Positions 29,471 to 36,396 of a stretch of 36,396 bases of DNA are shown here, in pieces. The notes below the pieces were generated by a model. That model was not told the origin of the DNA, made no database searches, and saw nothing but the letters and a program-made list of their open reading frames with translations. Source of the stretch: Deltaproteobacteria bacterium (GTDB taxonomy: Bacteria; Myxococcota_A; UBA796; UBA9615); contig JAGSHC010000034.1 of the NCBI GenBank assembly GCA_023954745.1, positions 1-36,396 on the forward strand, in the 5' to 3' direction. How positions within the stretch are numbered: position 1 is the first letter of the stretch; each line of letters begins with the position of its first letter. The translations under genes and the position numbers were made by a program.

Positions 29471-31471
29471 CTACTCGCCACCATCCCACGCGGGCCACAC
29501 CGGCTCGTCTTGTCCCTCGACGAGGTGCGTCTCGTAGTTCGCCGGGAGGTTCTCGAAGGTCTGGATGGTGCCGGCGGCGTCGTTCCAACGCACCTCGACC
29601 GTCTCCGCGGCGCACTCCCCTCGCAGCCCGATGTGGAGCAGCAAGGTGTTCTGCACGCCCTCGTGCCCGTTGCCACCCGTGAGCTCCCGTACCTGCGTGA
29701 GGCCGCCCGCGGTGACCTTGACTGTGGCGCCGATGCCCGAGCGGTTCGTGCCGCCGCGGCCCGCCCCCTGGAGGCGAAGCTGCAGGCTGTTCACCTGCTC
29801 GGCGCCGTCGTTGCGGAAGAGGTGCACCTCGGGGGTCGCGTACTCGCAGTTCGCGTCGCAACGCATGCGGGAGAAGGAGGTGGCGACGTCGAGGTCGCCG
29901 TCCCGGTCGAAGTCCGCCACGGCCATGCCAGCCGCCCGCGGGAAGTCGATGCCGGCTTCTGGGGCCACGTCCGCGAACGTGCCGTCGCGCCGGTTGCGGT
30001 ACAGGTACATCCGGGTGTCGGGGTAGTCGCTCTGGGGCCGAAGGAGGTCGAGCCAGCCGTCGTTGTCGAAGTCGAAGGCGCCCACGGTGAGGTCACCCTC
30101 GTTCCAGTCGTTGCCCGTCAGACCCTGGGCGAGACCCGTGTCCTCGAGGGGGCGACGAGAGAAGGTCGGCGGCGACCCCCCATCGTTCCAGGCGATGTTC
30201 GACGGGTCCGAGGCGCCGGAGGTCCACCAGTGGCGAATCTCACCGGTGGCGAGGTCGGCGTCCCCGTCGTTGTCGAGGTCGGCGCACACCGCCGCGAACG
30301 TGTTTCCAGCCAGGCGGTGGATCTCGTCGTCCCAACCGGGGAGCCAACCACCAGCGCTGCATCCGATGAGGGGGGACGGGACCCCGACGCAGTCCGGGGC
30401 GCCAGCCCCTTCGTTGGCGCAGTAACACTGGAAGCGCTGATCGGTGTCGTAGTTGTCGCCGTCGTCGCGAGACCAGCCGGAACCGGCCGTGATGTTGGTG
30501 TAGGACCCGGTGCCGTCGTTCAGCCACATCTGGTTGAGGCCGCGCCCATAGGTCTGGGTGACGAGGTCCTGATCGCCATCGTCGTCGAGGTCACAGGCGA
30601 GGACGCCGAAGGTCGCCCAGGAGACGTTGCCGCCTTCCTGGTCCGTGTAGTCGCTGGCGTTGGCGGGGCTCCTCGAGCCTCCGTTCCCCACCTCCAGCCC
30701 GGAGTCGCGGGTGCGCTCGCGGAAGTAGCCTTCGGCTCCCAGGTAGAGGTGATCCTGCTCCGCAGTGGAGTGCACGCCGAACACGCCGTACTGATTGCCC
30801 ACGAAGAGGTCGAGGCGCCCATCCCGGTCCGCGTCCAGGAACGTCGAGGAGGTGGAGTGCAGCCAGGTCTCGTGCAGCTCCGAAGGCTCGGTGCTGATGT
30901 CTGCCAGGGAGAAGGTGCCGTCCCCGTTGTTGAGCATCACCTCGGTGCGGTCCCCGGTGTCGGGGTTGTCGACGTCGACCTCCCAGGTCTCCGTCATGGT
31001 GACACCATCGACATCTCCGTCGTTGTCGACGTCCGCGAAGAGCGCGTACGAGTAGGCGCGCCCCTTCGTGAGGTCCGAGCCACCGCTCGCGTCCGTCCGC
31101 ACAGCGGCAAAGCCCGAGCTCTCGGTGACGTCTTCGAACCCGCCGGATCCGGTGTTTCGGAGGAGGAATCGTCGGCGAAGGACCTCAGAGTCGGCGAAGT
31201 CATCGCGAGCGCCGTTGCCCACCCCGCGAGAGACAGCCAGGTCGGCCCATCCGTCGCCGTCGTAGTCAGCTGTGGAGAGCCGGAACCCGTCCACGAGGTT
31301 GGCGCGCAGGCCCCATTCCTCGGATACATCGGTGAAGCGGAGGTCCTGAACGTCCGCGCTCTTGCAGAGTTGAGGGGGTCGCGGTGCCGACGCGGGGCAG
31401 CTCGTTCCGAGGAGCGGCGCACCGATGAGCAAGGCGAGGGAGAGACGGCCAAGGGGGAGTGAGTCCTTCAC
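29471..31471 (-). CDS. CRTAC1-family FG-GAP/VCBS repeat lipoprotein with ASPIC/UnbV domain
   Basis: 666 residues from GTG 31471, which places a lipoprotein signal (LALLIGAPLLGTSC, Cys25) at the N-terminus; ATG 31561 would add 30 non-signal residues. At least six Asp-rich, Ca-binding FG-GAP/VCBS repeats of the form D-x-D-x-DG-x-x-DL are present (DYDGDGWADL, DVDNDGDVDG, DADRDGRLDL, DLDDDGDQDL, DLDNDGDADL, DFDNDGWLDL, DFDRDGDLDV), building a beta-propeller. The ASPIC/UnbV domain ends the chain (RSGIGATVKV, GHEGVQNTLLLHIGL, VEVRWNDAAGTIQTFENL). These are surface or periplasmic proteins with a probable adhesion or ligand-binding role. It pairs with the downstream metallohydrolase lipoprotein. Confidence 0.9.
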   Translation of the reverse strand: MKDSLPLGRLSLALLIGAPLLGTSCPASAPRPPQLCKSADVQDLRFTDVSEEWGLRANLVDGFRLSTADYDGDGWADLAVSRGVGNGARDDFADSEVLRRRFLLRNTGSGGFEDVTESSGFAAVRTDASGGSDLTKGRAYSYALFADVDNDGDVDGVTMTETWEVDVDNPDTGDRTEVMLNNGDGTFSLADISTEPSELHETWLHSTSSTFLDADRDGRLDLFVGNQYGVFGVHSTAEQDHLYLGAEGYFRERTRDSGLEVGNGGSRSPANASDYTDQEGGNVSWATFGVLACDLDDDGDQDLVTQTYGRGLNQMWLNDGTGSYTNITAGSGWSRDDGDNYDTDQRFQCYCANEGAGAPDCVGVPSPLIGCSAGGWLPGWDDEIHRLAGNTFAAVCADLDNDGDADLATGEIRHWWTSGASDPSNIAWNDGGSPPTFSRRPLEDTGLAQGLTGNDWNEGDLTVGAFDFDNDGWLDLLRPQSDYPDTRMYLYRNRRDGTFADVAPEAGIDFPRAAGMAVADFDRDGDLDVATSFSRMRCDANCEYATPEVHLFRNDGAEQVNSLQLRLQGAGRGGTNRSGIGATVKVTAGGLTQVRELTGGNGHEGVQNTLLLHIGLRGECAAETVEVRWNDAAGTIQTFENLPANYETHLVEGQDEPVWPAWDGGE

Positions 31472-31477
31472 GCCCCG

Positions 31478-31483
31478 TTTGTA
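31478..31483 (-). promoter_or_regulatory. -10-like element of the CRTAC1 gene
   Basis: Minus-strand TGCTACAAAC with TACAAA 6 nt before GTG 31471 and no SD. This supports GTG 31471 as a leaderless start. Confidence 0.5.
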
Positions 31484-31491
31484 GCAGCGTC

Positions 31492-31508
31492 GCTGCCCTC
31501 GCGGCAGC
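31492..31508. promoter_or_regulatory. Inverted repeat upstream of the CRTAC1 -10
   Basis: GCTGCC-CTCGC-GGCAGC, a 6-bp inverted repeat whose edge lies 8 bp upstream of the -10 hexamer. It could be an operator or chance. Confidence 0.25.
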
Positions 31509-31535
31509 CGGGTTTTCGGCAAGGAGCGGGTCCGC

Positions 31536-31564
31536 CTGACTCGCTGTGCTTGCCACGGCATGAT
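31536..31564 (+). promoter_or_regulatory. Sigma70-like promoter of the zinc-ribbon gene
   Basis: CTGACT (31536-31541), a 17-bp spacer and CATGAT (31559-31564), each 4 of 6 matches. Six G residues then separate it from ATG 31571. Those Gs could also act as a weak SD. Confidence 0.45.
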
Positions 31565-31570
31565 GGGGGG

Positions 31571-32389
31571 ATGGCCCTAGCGAGCACTGCAGTCTCGGCC
31601 TTCGAGCGCGAGCACCCAGAAGTGGCGGTTCTGCTCCGGGCAGCCCTCAAGCAAGGCGAGAAGGTCAACCTGATCACCACGGGCTGGCGTTCGTGGTTCG
31701 TCGACGACATCTTCCTCGGCGGGCCGACCCTGCTCGCGAACCGGCACCTCATCGTGGGCACGGACGAGCGGCTCCTCCTCATCCACATGTCGCGGCAGGG
31801 CCTCAAGCCCGAGGGATACCTCCACGAGGTCCCTCGCAGCAGCATCATGGGCTCGCTCATGCTTCCGTTGCTCTCGATCTTCACGAGCGGCGGGACCCTT
31901 CGCTTCCTCGGAGTCCCCTTCACGGGGAGGCGCGCCCTGGAGTTCGAGCCAGACCCGGACAAGACCACCTCGGGGCAGCCGCGCCCGCTCTGTCCCGCCT
32001 GCTTCGAGCCACAACTGGAGGGCGTCGCTCAGTGCAGCCGTTGCGAGACCGCGTTCAAGACCCCCCTGGCTGCCGGCGTGCGCTCGTTGCTGATCCCCGG
32101 ATGGGGGGACGCCTGGCTCGACAGCCGCATCGTGGGCGCGATCACCCTTCTGTTCACGATGTTCTTGTGGCTCAACGTCGTCGCGTTCCTCCAGGCCGCG
32201 GCGGCCACCGGCCCAGGCCAGGCGGACGTCGTCGGCAAGATGGTGACGGGCTTCCTGATGGCCACCGCGGCCGCCCACACGCTGTCTGGACTCGTGTCTG
32301 CGGCGCGAGCGCGCCACGGGCTCCGGGCGAAGAGCGGGCGGCTCCCCGCGACCGCGCCCCGCTCCGCTACAGAGCCACCCCAGGGTTGA
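31571..32389 (+). CDS. Membrane protein with PH/GRAM-like N-terminus and zinc ribbon
   Basis: 272 residues from ATG 31571. Residues 30-130 read like a PH- or GRAM-type strand series (NLITTGWRSWFVDD, RHLIVGTDERLLLIHM, HEVPRSSIMG). A zinc ribbon follows near residue 142-158: CPACFEPQLEGVAQCSRC, with paired CxxC motifs 12 residues apart. RSLLIPGWGDAWL leads into two hydrophobic segments (about 185-210 and 222-245). Membrane location and zinc binding are likely; function is unknown. It overlaps the convergent GlcD-like gene by 23 bp. Confidence 0.75.
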   Translation: MALASTAVSAFEREHPEVAVLLRAALKQGEKVNLITTGWRSWFVDDIFLGGPTLLANRHLIVGTDERLLLIHMSRQGLKPEGYLHEVPRSSIMGSLMLPLLSIFTSGGTLRFLGVPFTGRRALEFEPDPDKTTSGQPRPLCPACFEPQLEGVAQCSRCETAFKTPLAAGVRSLLIPGWGDAWLDSRIVGAITLLFTMFLWLNVVAFLQAAAATGPGQADVVGKMVTGFLMATAAAHTLSGLVSAARARHGLRAKSGRLPATAPRSATEPPQG

Positions 32390-33764
32390 GAATGCCCCGC
32401 GGGTCCCAGGCGGACTTCAGCGATCGCTGAAGCGCAAGAGCCGGGGCACCGAGCCGGTCCTCCAGCCACTTCGTCTTCGCCCGCCCGATGCCGTGCTCCC
32501 CGGTGACCGTGCCGCCGACCCGAAGGGCCAGCGCCATGACGTCGTCCACGGCGGCCGAGGCCTGGCCCGCGCCCGCCTCGGTCTCCCAGAGCACGTTGAC
32601 GTGCAGGTTGCCGTCCCCGATGTGGCCGTAGCAGGCAATGGTCAGATCGTGACGCGCACCGATGTCCGCCAGCTCCGCAGTGACTGAGGGCATCGTGCCC
32701 AGCGGAACCGCGATGTCCTCGGTCACCCAGCCCAGCGCACCTCGCTTGACCCGCTTGCTCATCTCTCGCCGCGTCGCCCAGAGGGCACCTCGCTCTGCGG
32801 CCGAGCTCGCCTCGCGCACGGAGTTGGGGCCGGAGCGCATGCCGTCGAGCATCGCCTGGAGCGCCGCCTCGGTGGTGCCCTCGGGCCCGTCCACCTCCAC
32901 GAGCAGCAAGGCGTTCGTTGCCTCGTCGACTCCGAAGGGGCTGCCCTCGTGCTCCCAGGTCGAGCGCACGCGCTGGAGCGCGACCGGATCGACCACCTCC
33001 ATCGCCCGGGGGAGCACCCCAGCGCGCCGCGCATCCACGAGGGCCGATGCAGCCTCGCCCATGGACGAGAACCCCAGCAGCGCGGTGCGCACTTCGCGAG
33101 GGATGGGGAGCAAGCCCAACCGGACCCCCACGATGACCGCGAGCGTCCCCTCCGACCCCACGATCTGCGAGGTGAGGTCGTAGCCGGCCACGTCCTTGGG
33201 CTGGCGCCTCCCCGTCTCGATGACGCGACCGTCCGCGAGCACCAGGGTCAGTCCCATCACGTGCTGCCCCGTCACTCCGTACTTCAGCGCGACCGGTCCT
33301 CCGGCATTGGTGGCGACGTTGCCCCCGAGGGTGCACCAGTCGAGCGACGCAGGATCTGGCGGGTAGAACAGCCGGTGCTCGTGCTCCATCGAGTCGCGGA
33401 AGGTCTCGGTGATGACGCCGGGCTCCACTTCGGCGTAGCCGTGCTCGGGGTGCACCACGGTGATGGCCGTCATGGGGGCGAGAGAGAGCACGAGGCCCCC
33501 GGGAGTCGGCACACATCCGCCCGCCTTCCCGGACCCTGCGCCGCGGGGGGTCACGGGGACGCCGTGTGTGTGGGCCCAGCGCATCGTGGCGGCGACGTCC
33601 TCGACGCTCCTCGCCATCACGGCGGCACCAGGGACCACAGGCTGAACCACGGACTCGTCCCCCGCGAGCAGCGCCAGCTCCTCGGGATCCCGCTGGACGT
33701 CCACCGTCGCGGCGAGCTCCGACAGTCGCTGGTCGTCGGGGCCGTTGAGAGGAAGAAGGCTCAT
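32367..33764 (-). CDS. FAD-linked 2-hydroxyacid oxidase/dehydrogenase (GlcD/D-LDH type)
   Basis: 465 residues from ATG 33764. The PCMH/VAO-type FAD-binding domain is visible: PVTPRGAGSGKAGGCVP near 69-85, FYPPDPASLDWCTLGGNVATNAGGP near 132-156 and DLTSQIVGSEGTLAVI near 195-210. The C-terminal FAD-oxidase cap has CYGHIGDGNLHVNVL (His metal ligands), GTVTGEHGIGRAKTKWL and DPRGILNPG. These enzymes oxidise D-lactate, glycolate or D-2-hydroxyglutarate and pass electrons to quinone or an iron-sulfur partner. No glcE or glcF is adjacent. The substrate cannot be fixed by eye. Start is 7 nt after TACCCT. Confidence 0.93.
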   Translation of the reverse strand: MSLLPLNGPDDQRLSELAATVDVQRDPEELALLAGDESVVQPVVPGAAVMARSVEDVAATMRWAHTHGVPVTPRGAGSGKAGGCVPTPGGLVLSLAPMTAITVVHPEHGYAEVEPGVITETFRDSMEHEHRLFYPPDPASLDWCTLGGNVATNAGGPVALKYGVTGQHVMGLTLVLADGRVIETGRRQPKDVAGYDLTSQIVGSEGTLAVIVGVRLGLLPIPREVRTALLGFSSMGEAASALVDARRAGVLPRAMEVVDPVALQRVRSTWEHEGSPFGVDEATNALLLVEVDGPEGTTEAALQAMLDGMRSGPNSVREASSAAERGALWATRREMSKRVKRGALGWVTEDIAVPLGTMPSVTAELADIGARHDLTIACYGHIGDGNLHVNVLWETEAGAGQASAAVDDVMALALRVGGTVTGEHGIGRAKTKWLEDRLGAPALALQRSLKSAWDPRGILNPGVAL

Positions 33765-33771
33765 CGCGCGA

Positions 33772-33777
33772 AGGGTA
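33772..33777 (-). promoter_or_regulatory. -10-like element of the GlcD-type gene
   Basis: Minus-strand GGCTACCCTT with TACCCT 7 nt before ATG 33764 and no SD. Confidence 0.5.
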
Positions 33778-33819
33778 GCCGGCTCGACGCCGCAAACCGT
33801 CCACTGCGCGCGCGATCAC

Positions 33820-33835
33820 TGTGAAGTACTGCAAA
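33820..33835. promoter_or_regulatory. Imperfect palindrome in the GlcD/TonB divergent region
   Basis: TGTGAAGTACTGCAAA, 12 of 16 positions symmetric about AGTACT. It is AT-richer than its surroundings and lies between divergent promoters, so it is a candidate operator. Confidence 0.25.
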
Positions 33836-33862
33836 GCACCGACCAACCCGCCCACGAGTCCC

Positions 33863-33880
33863 TATCCTTCGCGCACGGAG
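33863..33880 (+). promoter_or_regulatory. -10-like element and SD of the TonB receptor gene
   Basis: TATCCT (33863-33868) and GGAG (33877-33880), 5 nt before ATG 33886. The leader would be short but SD-bearing. Confidence 0.4.
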
Positions 33881-33885
33881 AAGGC

Positions 33886-36396
33886 ATGACGTCTCGACTT
33901 GTGTACGCACTACTTACTTTGCTGCTGCTCGGAGCAGCGGCTTCGCCGTCTTGGGCGCTGGCTCAGGAAGCGGAGGCCGAGGCCGAGGCAGATCCAGCCA
34001 CGGACGCCGCGACCGAGGCCGCCGAGGGCGGCGCGGAAGAAGCGCCGGTTGAGGAGCAGGTGTCCTTCCCGGTCGCCCTGGGTTCGCTGGCGCCGCCGCC
34101 GTTGCCCGAAGGCTTGCTCGAGCCGGGCAACGAGCCCGTCAAGGTCATGCTCCAGTTGGCGATCGATGAGGATGGCGATGTCACCGATGCTCAGGTCAAG
34201 GAGTCCTGCGGCATCGAAGAGGTAGACAACGCGGCCGTGGACTCGGCCCTGTATCTCAGCTTCTACCCCGCCCAGACCTCCGACGGCACCGCAGTGGCCG
34301 TCACCATCGACTACCCGTTCTTCTTCCTGCGTCCTGCCCCTCCGCCGCCGATGGTGCCGCCGGCGCGTCTGTCCGGGATGGTCGAGATCAAGGGAGACCG
34401 TGACCCCCTCCCCGCAGCCATCGTCGAGCTGTTCAAGGCCACCCCCAAGGAGGAGTTCAAGGACGACCCGAAGAAGCTCGAGCGGGCCGAGAACTGGGAC
34501 ACCGAGGACGAAGCCACCTACATCACCGAGACCGACGACGAGGGGCTCTTCGTCATCGACGACATCAAGCCCGGCATCTACATGGCGACCTTCGGCGGGG
34601 GCGCGTACCGCGTCGAGCGATTCATCGAGGACCTCGGCGAAGGCGTCCTCCGCGAGGTGCTGTACCGCGCTCGACCGACGGGCCTGAACGAGAGCACCAC
34701 CGTGGCGCGACGTACGGCCGACGCGCCAAGCCGTGTCCTGACGCAGCAGGAGCTGCGGAAGATGCCTGGAGCCGGCGGCGACCCCATCGCCGCCATGCAG
34801 TCGCTGCCCGGCGTCGTGCGCGCCGCCAGCCAGGTCGGCGGAGGCTTCGCAGGAACCAACCAAGCGCCCATCATCCGCGGCGCGGCCAGCGAGGACAGCG
34901 TCCTCTACATGGACGGGCTGCCCGTCCCGATTCTCCTGCACTCCATCACCAACAAGACGGTGACTGGGGACTACATCCTCGACCAGGCGTACCTGCGCCC
35001 CGCGGCGCCGGAGGCTCGCTTCGGCGACCTGACTGGCGGTGTGCTGGGCATCGAGACGCGCTCCCCGAAGGAGAAGCGGGTCGGCGGCTTCGTGGACATC
35101 GGCATCGGCGAGTCCGGCGCCGCCATCGAGGGGCCGATCACGAAGAAGAGCCGCTTCTACGTCGGAGTTCGGCGCACCTACTACGACCTGATCATCAAGC
35201 TGGCGTTCCCCGGGGACAGCCGGCTTCAGTTGACCACGGCTCCGTTCGCTCAGGATCAGCAAGCCATCATCGAGTTCGACGTGGCGGAGTTCCTCACCGC
35301 GCACCTGAGCTACATCGGCACCCTCGACGGCATCAAGGTCGTGGACAACGGGGACGAGGATCAGGAGGAGCGGGGCCTCTTCGACACCCGCACCGACATG
35401 CACCGCTTCACGCTGCGGGGCGACTTCGAGCTGGGCAAGAACAAGAAGATCAAGAACCGCGCCGGGGTCGCGCTGACGCTGTGGGGCACGGAGTTCAACG
35501 CTCTGGACATCATCTCCCGCAAGGAGCGCCACACCACCGTCCACGTCTTCGACGACCTGAACCTGCCCATCTTCGAGTGGCTTCAGTTGGACGCAGGGTT
35601 CCTGGTGGAGATCGACGGCATCCGCCTCAGCGAGAACCTCCCTCCCCTCAGCCGGGAGGACACGGGGCCGAGCACCAACACCGGTCAGGAGCAGAACGTC
35701 GTGGGCTCGTCCCGCCAGACGCGCGCGTGGGTGGGTGGCTACGTCGGTCTGCCCATCACGCCCGTCGAGGGCATCACGGTGGCGCCGGAGTTCCGCCTCG
35801 ACTGGCGCAACGACCTCAAGCAGGTGATGCCCCAGTTTCGGATGCGGGCCGGCTTCGAGCCCATCGAGCAGGTGCGCATCTCCGTGGCCGGTGGCCGCTA
35901 CCTCCAGTCACCGTCCCAGGAGGAGCTGAGCTCCATCTCGGGCAACCCGAACTTGAAGGCCGAGGGCGCCTGGCACCTCAACGTGGGCGTGAACGTGCAG
36001 CCGGGGACGTTCCTCAACGTCAACCTGCAGGGGTACGCCAAGTTCCTCGACAACCAGACCGTGAGCTCCAACAGCTCCGGGGACGCCGCCGCCTTCGCGG
36101 ACCTCGGCTTCGACTTCAGCGACCCGGACGACGACGATCCCACCAACGGCCTGACCAACGCTGGGATTGGCCGTATCTGGGGGACGGAGCTGTTCACCCG
36201 CTGGAATCTCTTCCCGGGCGGCCGCCTCGTGGGCTGGCTCGGCTACGGGCTGTCGTGGGCTCAGCGCAAGGACTTCGAGGACGAGGAGTGGCGCTTCTTC
36301 GCCAACGACCGGCGGCACCAGCTCACCGTGGTCCTCCAGGGTCGCTTCCCGGGGGAGGTCTCGCTGGGCGCGCGCTTCCAGATCCAGAGCGGCGCG
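33886..36396 (+). CDS. TonB-dependent receptor with N-terminal TonB_C-like and CarboxypepD_reg-like domains (3' end cut)
   Basis: 837 codons are open from ATG 33886 to the window edge. A signal peptide ends ALAQ at about residue 27. An Ala/Glu linker (28-58) precedes a TonB C-terminal-like domain (about 86-145: VMLQLAIDEDGDVTDAQVKES and AVDSALYLSFYPA). A proline stretch (151-159) leads to a carboxypeptidase-regulatory-like beta domain (161-260). The receptor plug follows (LTQQELRKMPG near 285, PIIRGAASEDSVLYMDGLPV near 328-347, GGVLGIETRSP near 384) and then the outer-membrane barrel from about 395. It imports a ligand across the outer membrane using ExbB/ExbD energy. Having a TonB_C-like module on the receptor is unusual. 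No exb genes or ligand clue are nearby. Confidence 0.88.
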   Translation, partial: MTSRLVYALLTLLLLGAAASPSWALAQEAEAEAEADPATDAATEAAEGGAEEAPVEEQVSFPVALGSLAPPPLPEGLLEPGNEPVKVMLQLAIDEDGDVTDAQVKESCGIEEVDNAAVDSALYLSFYPAQTSDGTAVAVTIDYPFFFLRPAPPPPMVPPARLSGMVEIKGDRDPLPAAIVELFKATPKEEFKDDPKKLERAENWDTEDEATYITETDDEGLFVIDDIKPGIYMATFGGGAYRVERFIEDLGEGVLREVLYRARPTGLNESTTVARRTADAPSRVLTQQELRKMPGAGGDPIAAMQSLPGVVRAASQVGGGFAGTNQAPIIRGAASEDSVLYMDGLPVPILLHSITNKTVTGDYILDQAYLRPAAPEARFGDLTGGVLGIETRSPKEKRVGGFVDIGIGESGAAIEGPITKKSRFYVGVRRTYYDLIIKLAFPGDSRLQLTTAPFAQDQQAIIEFDVAEFLTAHLSYIGTLDGIKVVDNGDEDQEERGLFDTRTDMHRFTLRGDFELGKNKKIKNRAGVALTLWGTEFNALDIISRKERHTTVHVFDDLNLPIFEWLQLDAGFLVEIDGIRLSENLPPLSREDTGPSTNTGQEQNVVGSSRQTRAWVGGYVGLPITPVEGITVAPEFRLDWRNDLKQVMPQFRMRAGFEPIEQVRISVAGGRYLQSPSQEELSSISGNPNLKAEGAWHLNVGVNVQPGTFLNVNLQGYAKFLDNQTVSSNSSGDAAAFADLGFDFSDPDDDDPTNGLTNAGIGRIWGTELFTRWNLFPGGRLVGWLGYGLSWAQRKDFEDEEWRFFANDRRHQLTVVLQGRFPGEVSLGARFQIQSGA

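Noticed and set aside
29288-31462. 724-codon plus-strand frame opposite the CRTAC1 gene
   Set aside because: It is the complement of regular D-x-D-x-DG codons, giving artificial Val/His/Arg repeats. The real coding strand is minus.
1-36396. Insertion sequences, prophage genes, tRNA or rRNA genes
   Set aside because: I looked for transposase/integrase motifs, terminal inverted repeats with direct repeats and tRNA T-loop patterns by eye and found none. Nothing suggests recent insertion apart from the gene novelty itself.

Overview
The window is about 36.4 kb of very GC-rich DNA, densely packed with genes on both strands. Gene content points to a Myxococcota-like (old 'deltaproteobacterial') Gram-negative bacterium. 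The signs are MopE-type Asp/Cys metal-binding repeats, a membrane-anchored Ser/Thr kinase, CRTAC1/FG-GAP lipoproteins, a second EF-G, a TonB_C/receptor fusion, and many lipoproteins and outer-membrane proteins. This placement is an inference from gene families; no rRNA or tRNA gene was found to fix it. Twenty-five genes are called. The first (MopE-repeat protein) and the last (TonB-dependent receptor) are cut by the window edges.

Layout. 1-1038: 3' end of a secreted protein with perfect 135-bp tandem repeats. 1143-3137 (-): EF-G paralogue. 3511-6248 (+): CrtI-like FAD oxidoreductase overlapping a three-domain ferredoxin reductase. 6228-8879 (-): MMPL/RND membrane transporter. 8998-9612 (+): ICMT/PEMT-type methyltransferase. 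9631-10896 (-): YkgJ-type cysteine-cluster protein. 10944-14169 (+): glycosyltransferase, NAD-dependent epimerase and calcineurin-like lipoprotein phosphoesterase. 14328 (or a CTG at 14262) to 22866 (+): a tight five-gene operon. 22887-25219 (-): MraY/WecA-like phosphosugar transferase and HflX. 25326-27737 (+): DarP/YjgA, a glycosyltransferase and an exported protein. 27718-31471 (-): DUF3604-like metallohydrolase lipoprotein and CRTAC1 lipoprotein. 31571-32389 (+): zinc-ribbon membrane protein. 32367-33764 (-): GlcD-like FAD oxidase. 33886 to the end (+): TonB_C-fused TonB-dependent receptor.

The most interesting part is the operon ending at 22866. It encodes a Ser/Thr kinase with an N-terminal membrane domain, two tandem ATP/ADP-translocase (Tlc/Npt) family transporters (one with a HEAT-like tail), a BamA-type outer-membrane barrel with a Glu/Pro-rich linker, and a lipoprotein carrying a PI3/4-kinase/HipA-like catalytic signature (Lys149, Asp280-x4-Asn285, IDFG 305-308). 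Starts and stops overlap or lie 2 nt apart. One reading is an envelope phosphotransfer system in which the translocases supply nucleotide to a kinase outside the cytoplasm. That is a hypothesis, but each component is visible in the sequence.

A second theme is regulatory. At least seven genes have a -10-like hexamer (often inside GCTACCCT) only 6-8 nt before the start codon and no Shine-Dalgarno sequence, as expected for leaderless mRNAs. Two genes may start at CTG. Three convergent gene pairs overlap at their 3' ends by about 20 bp.
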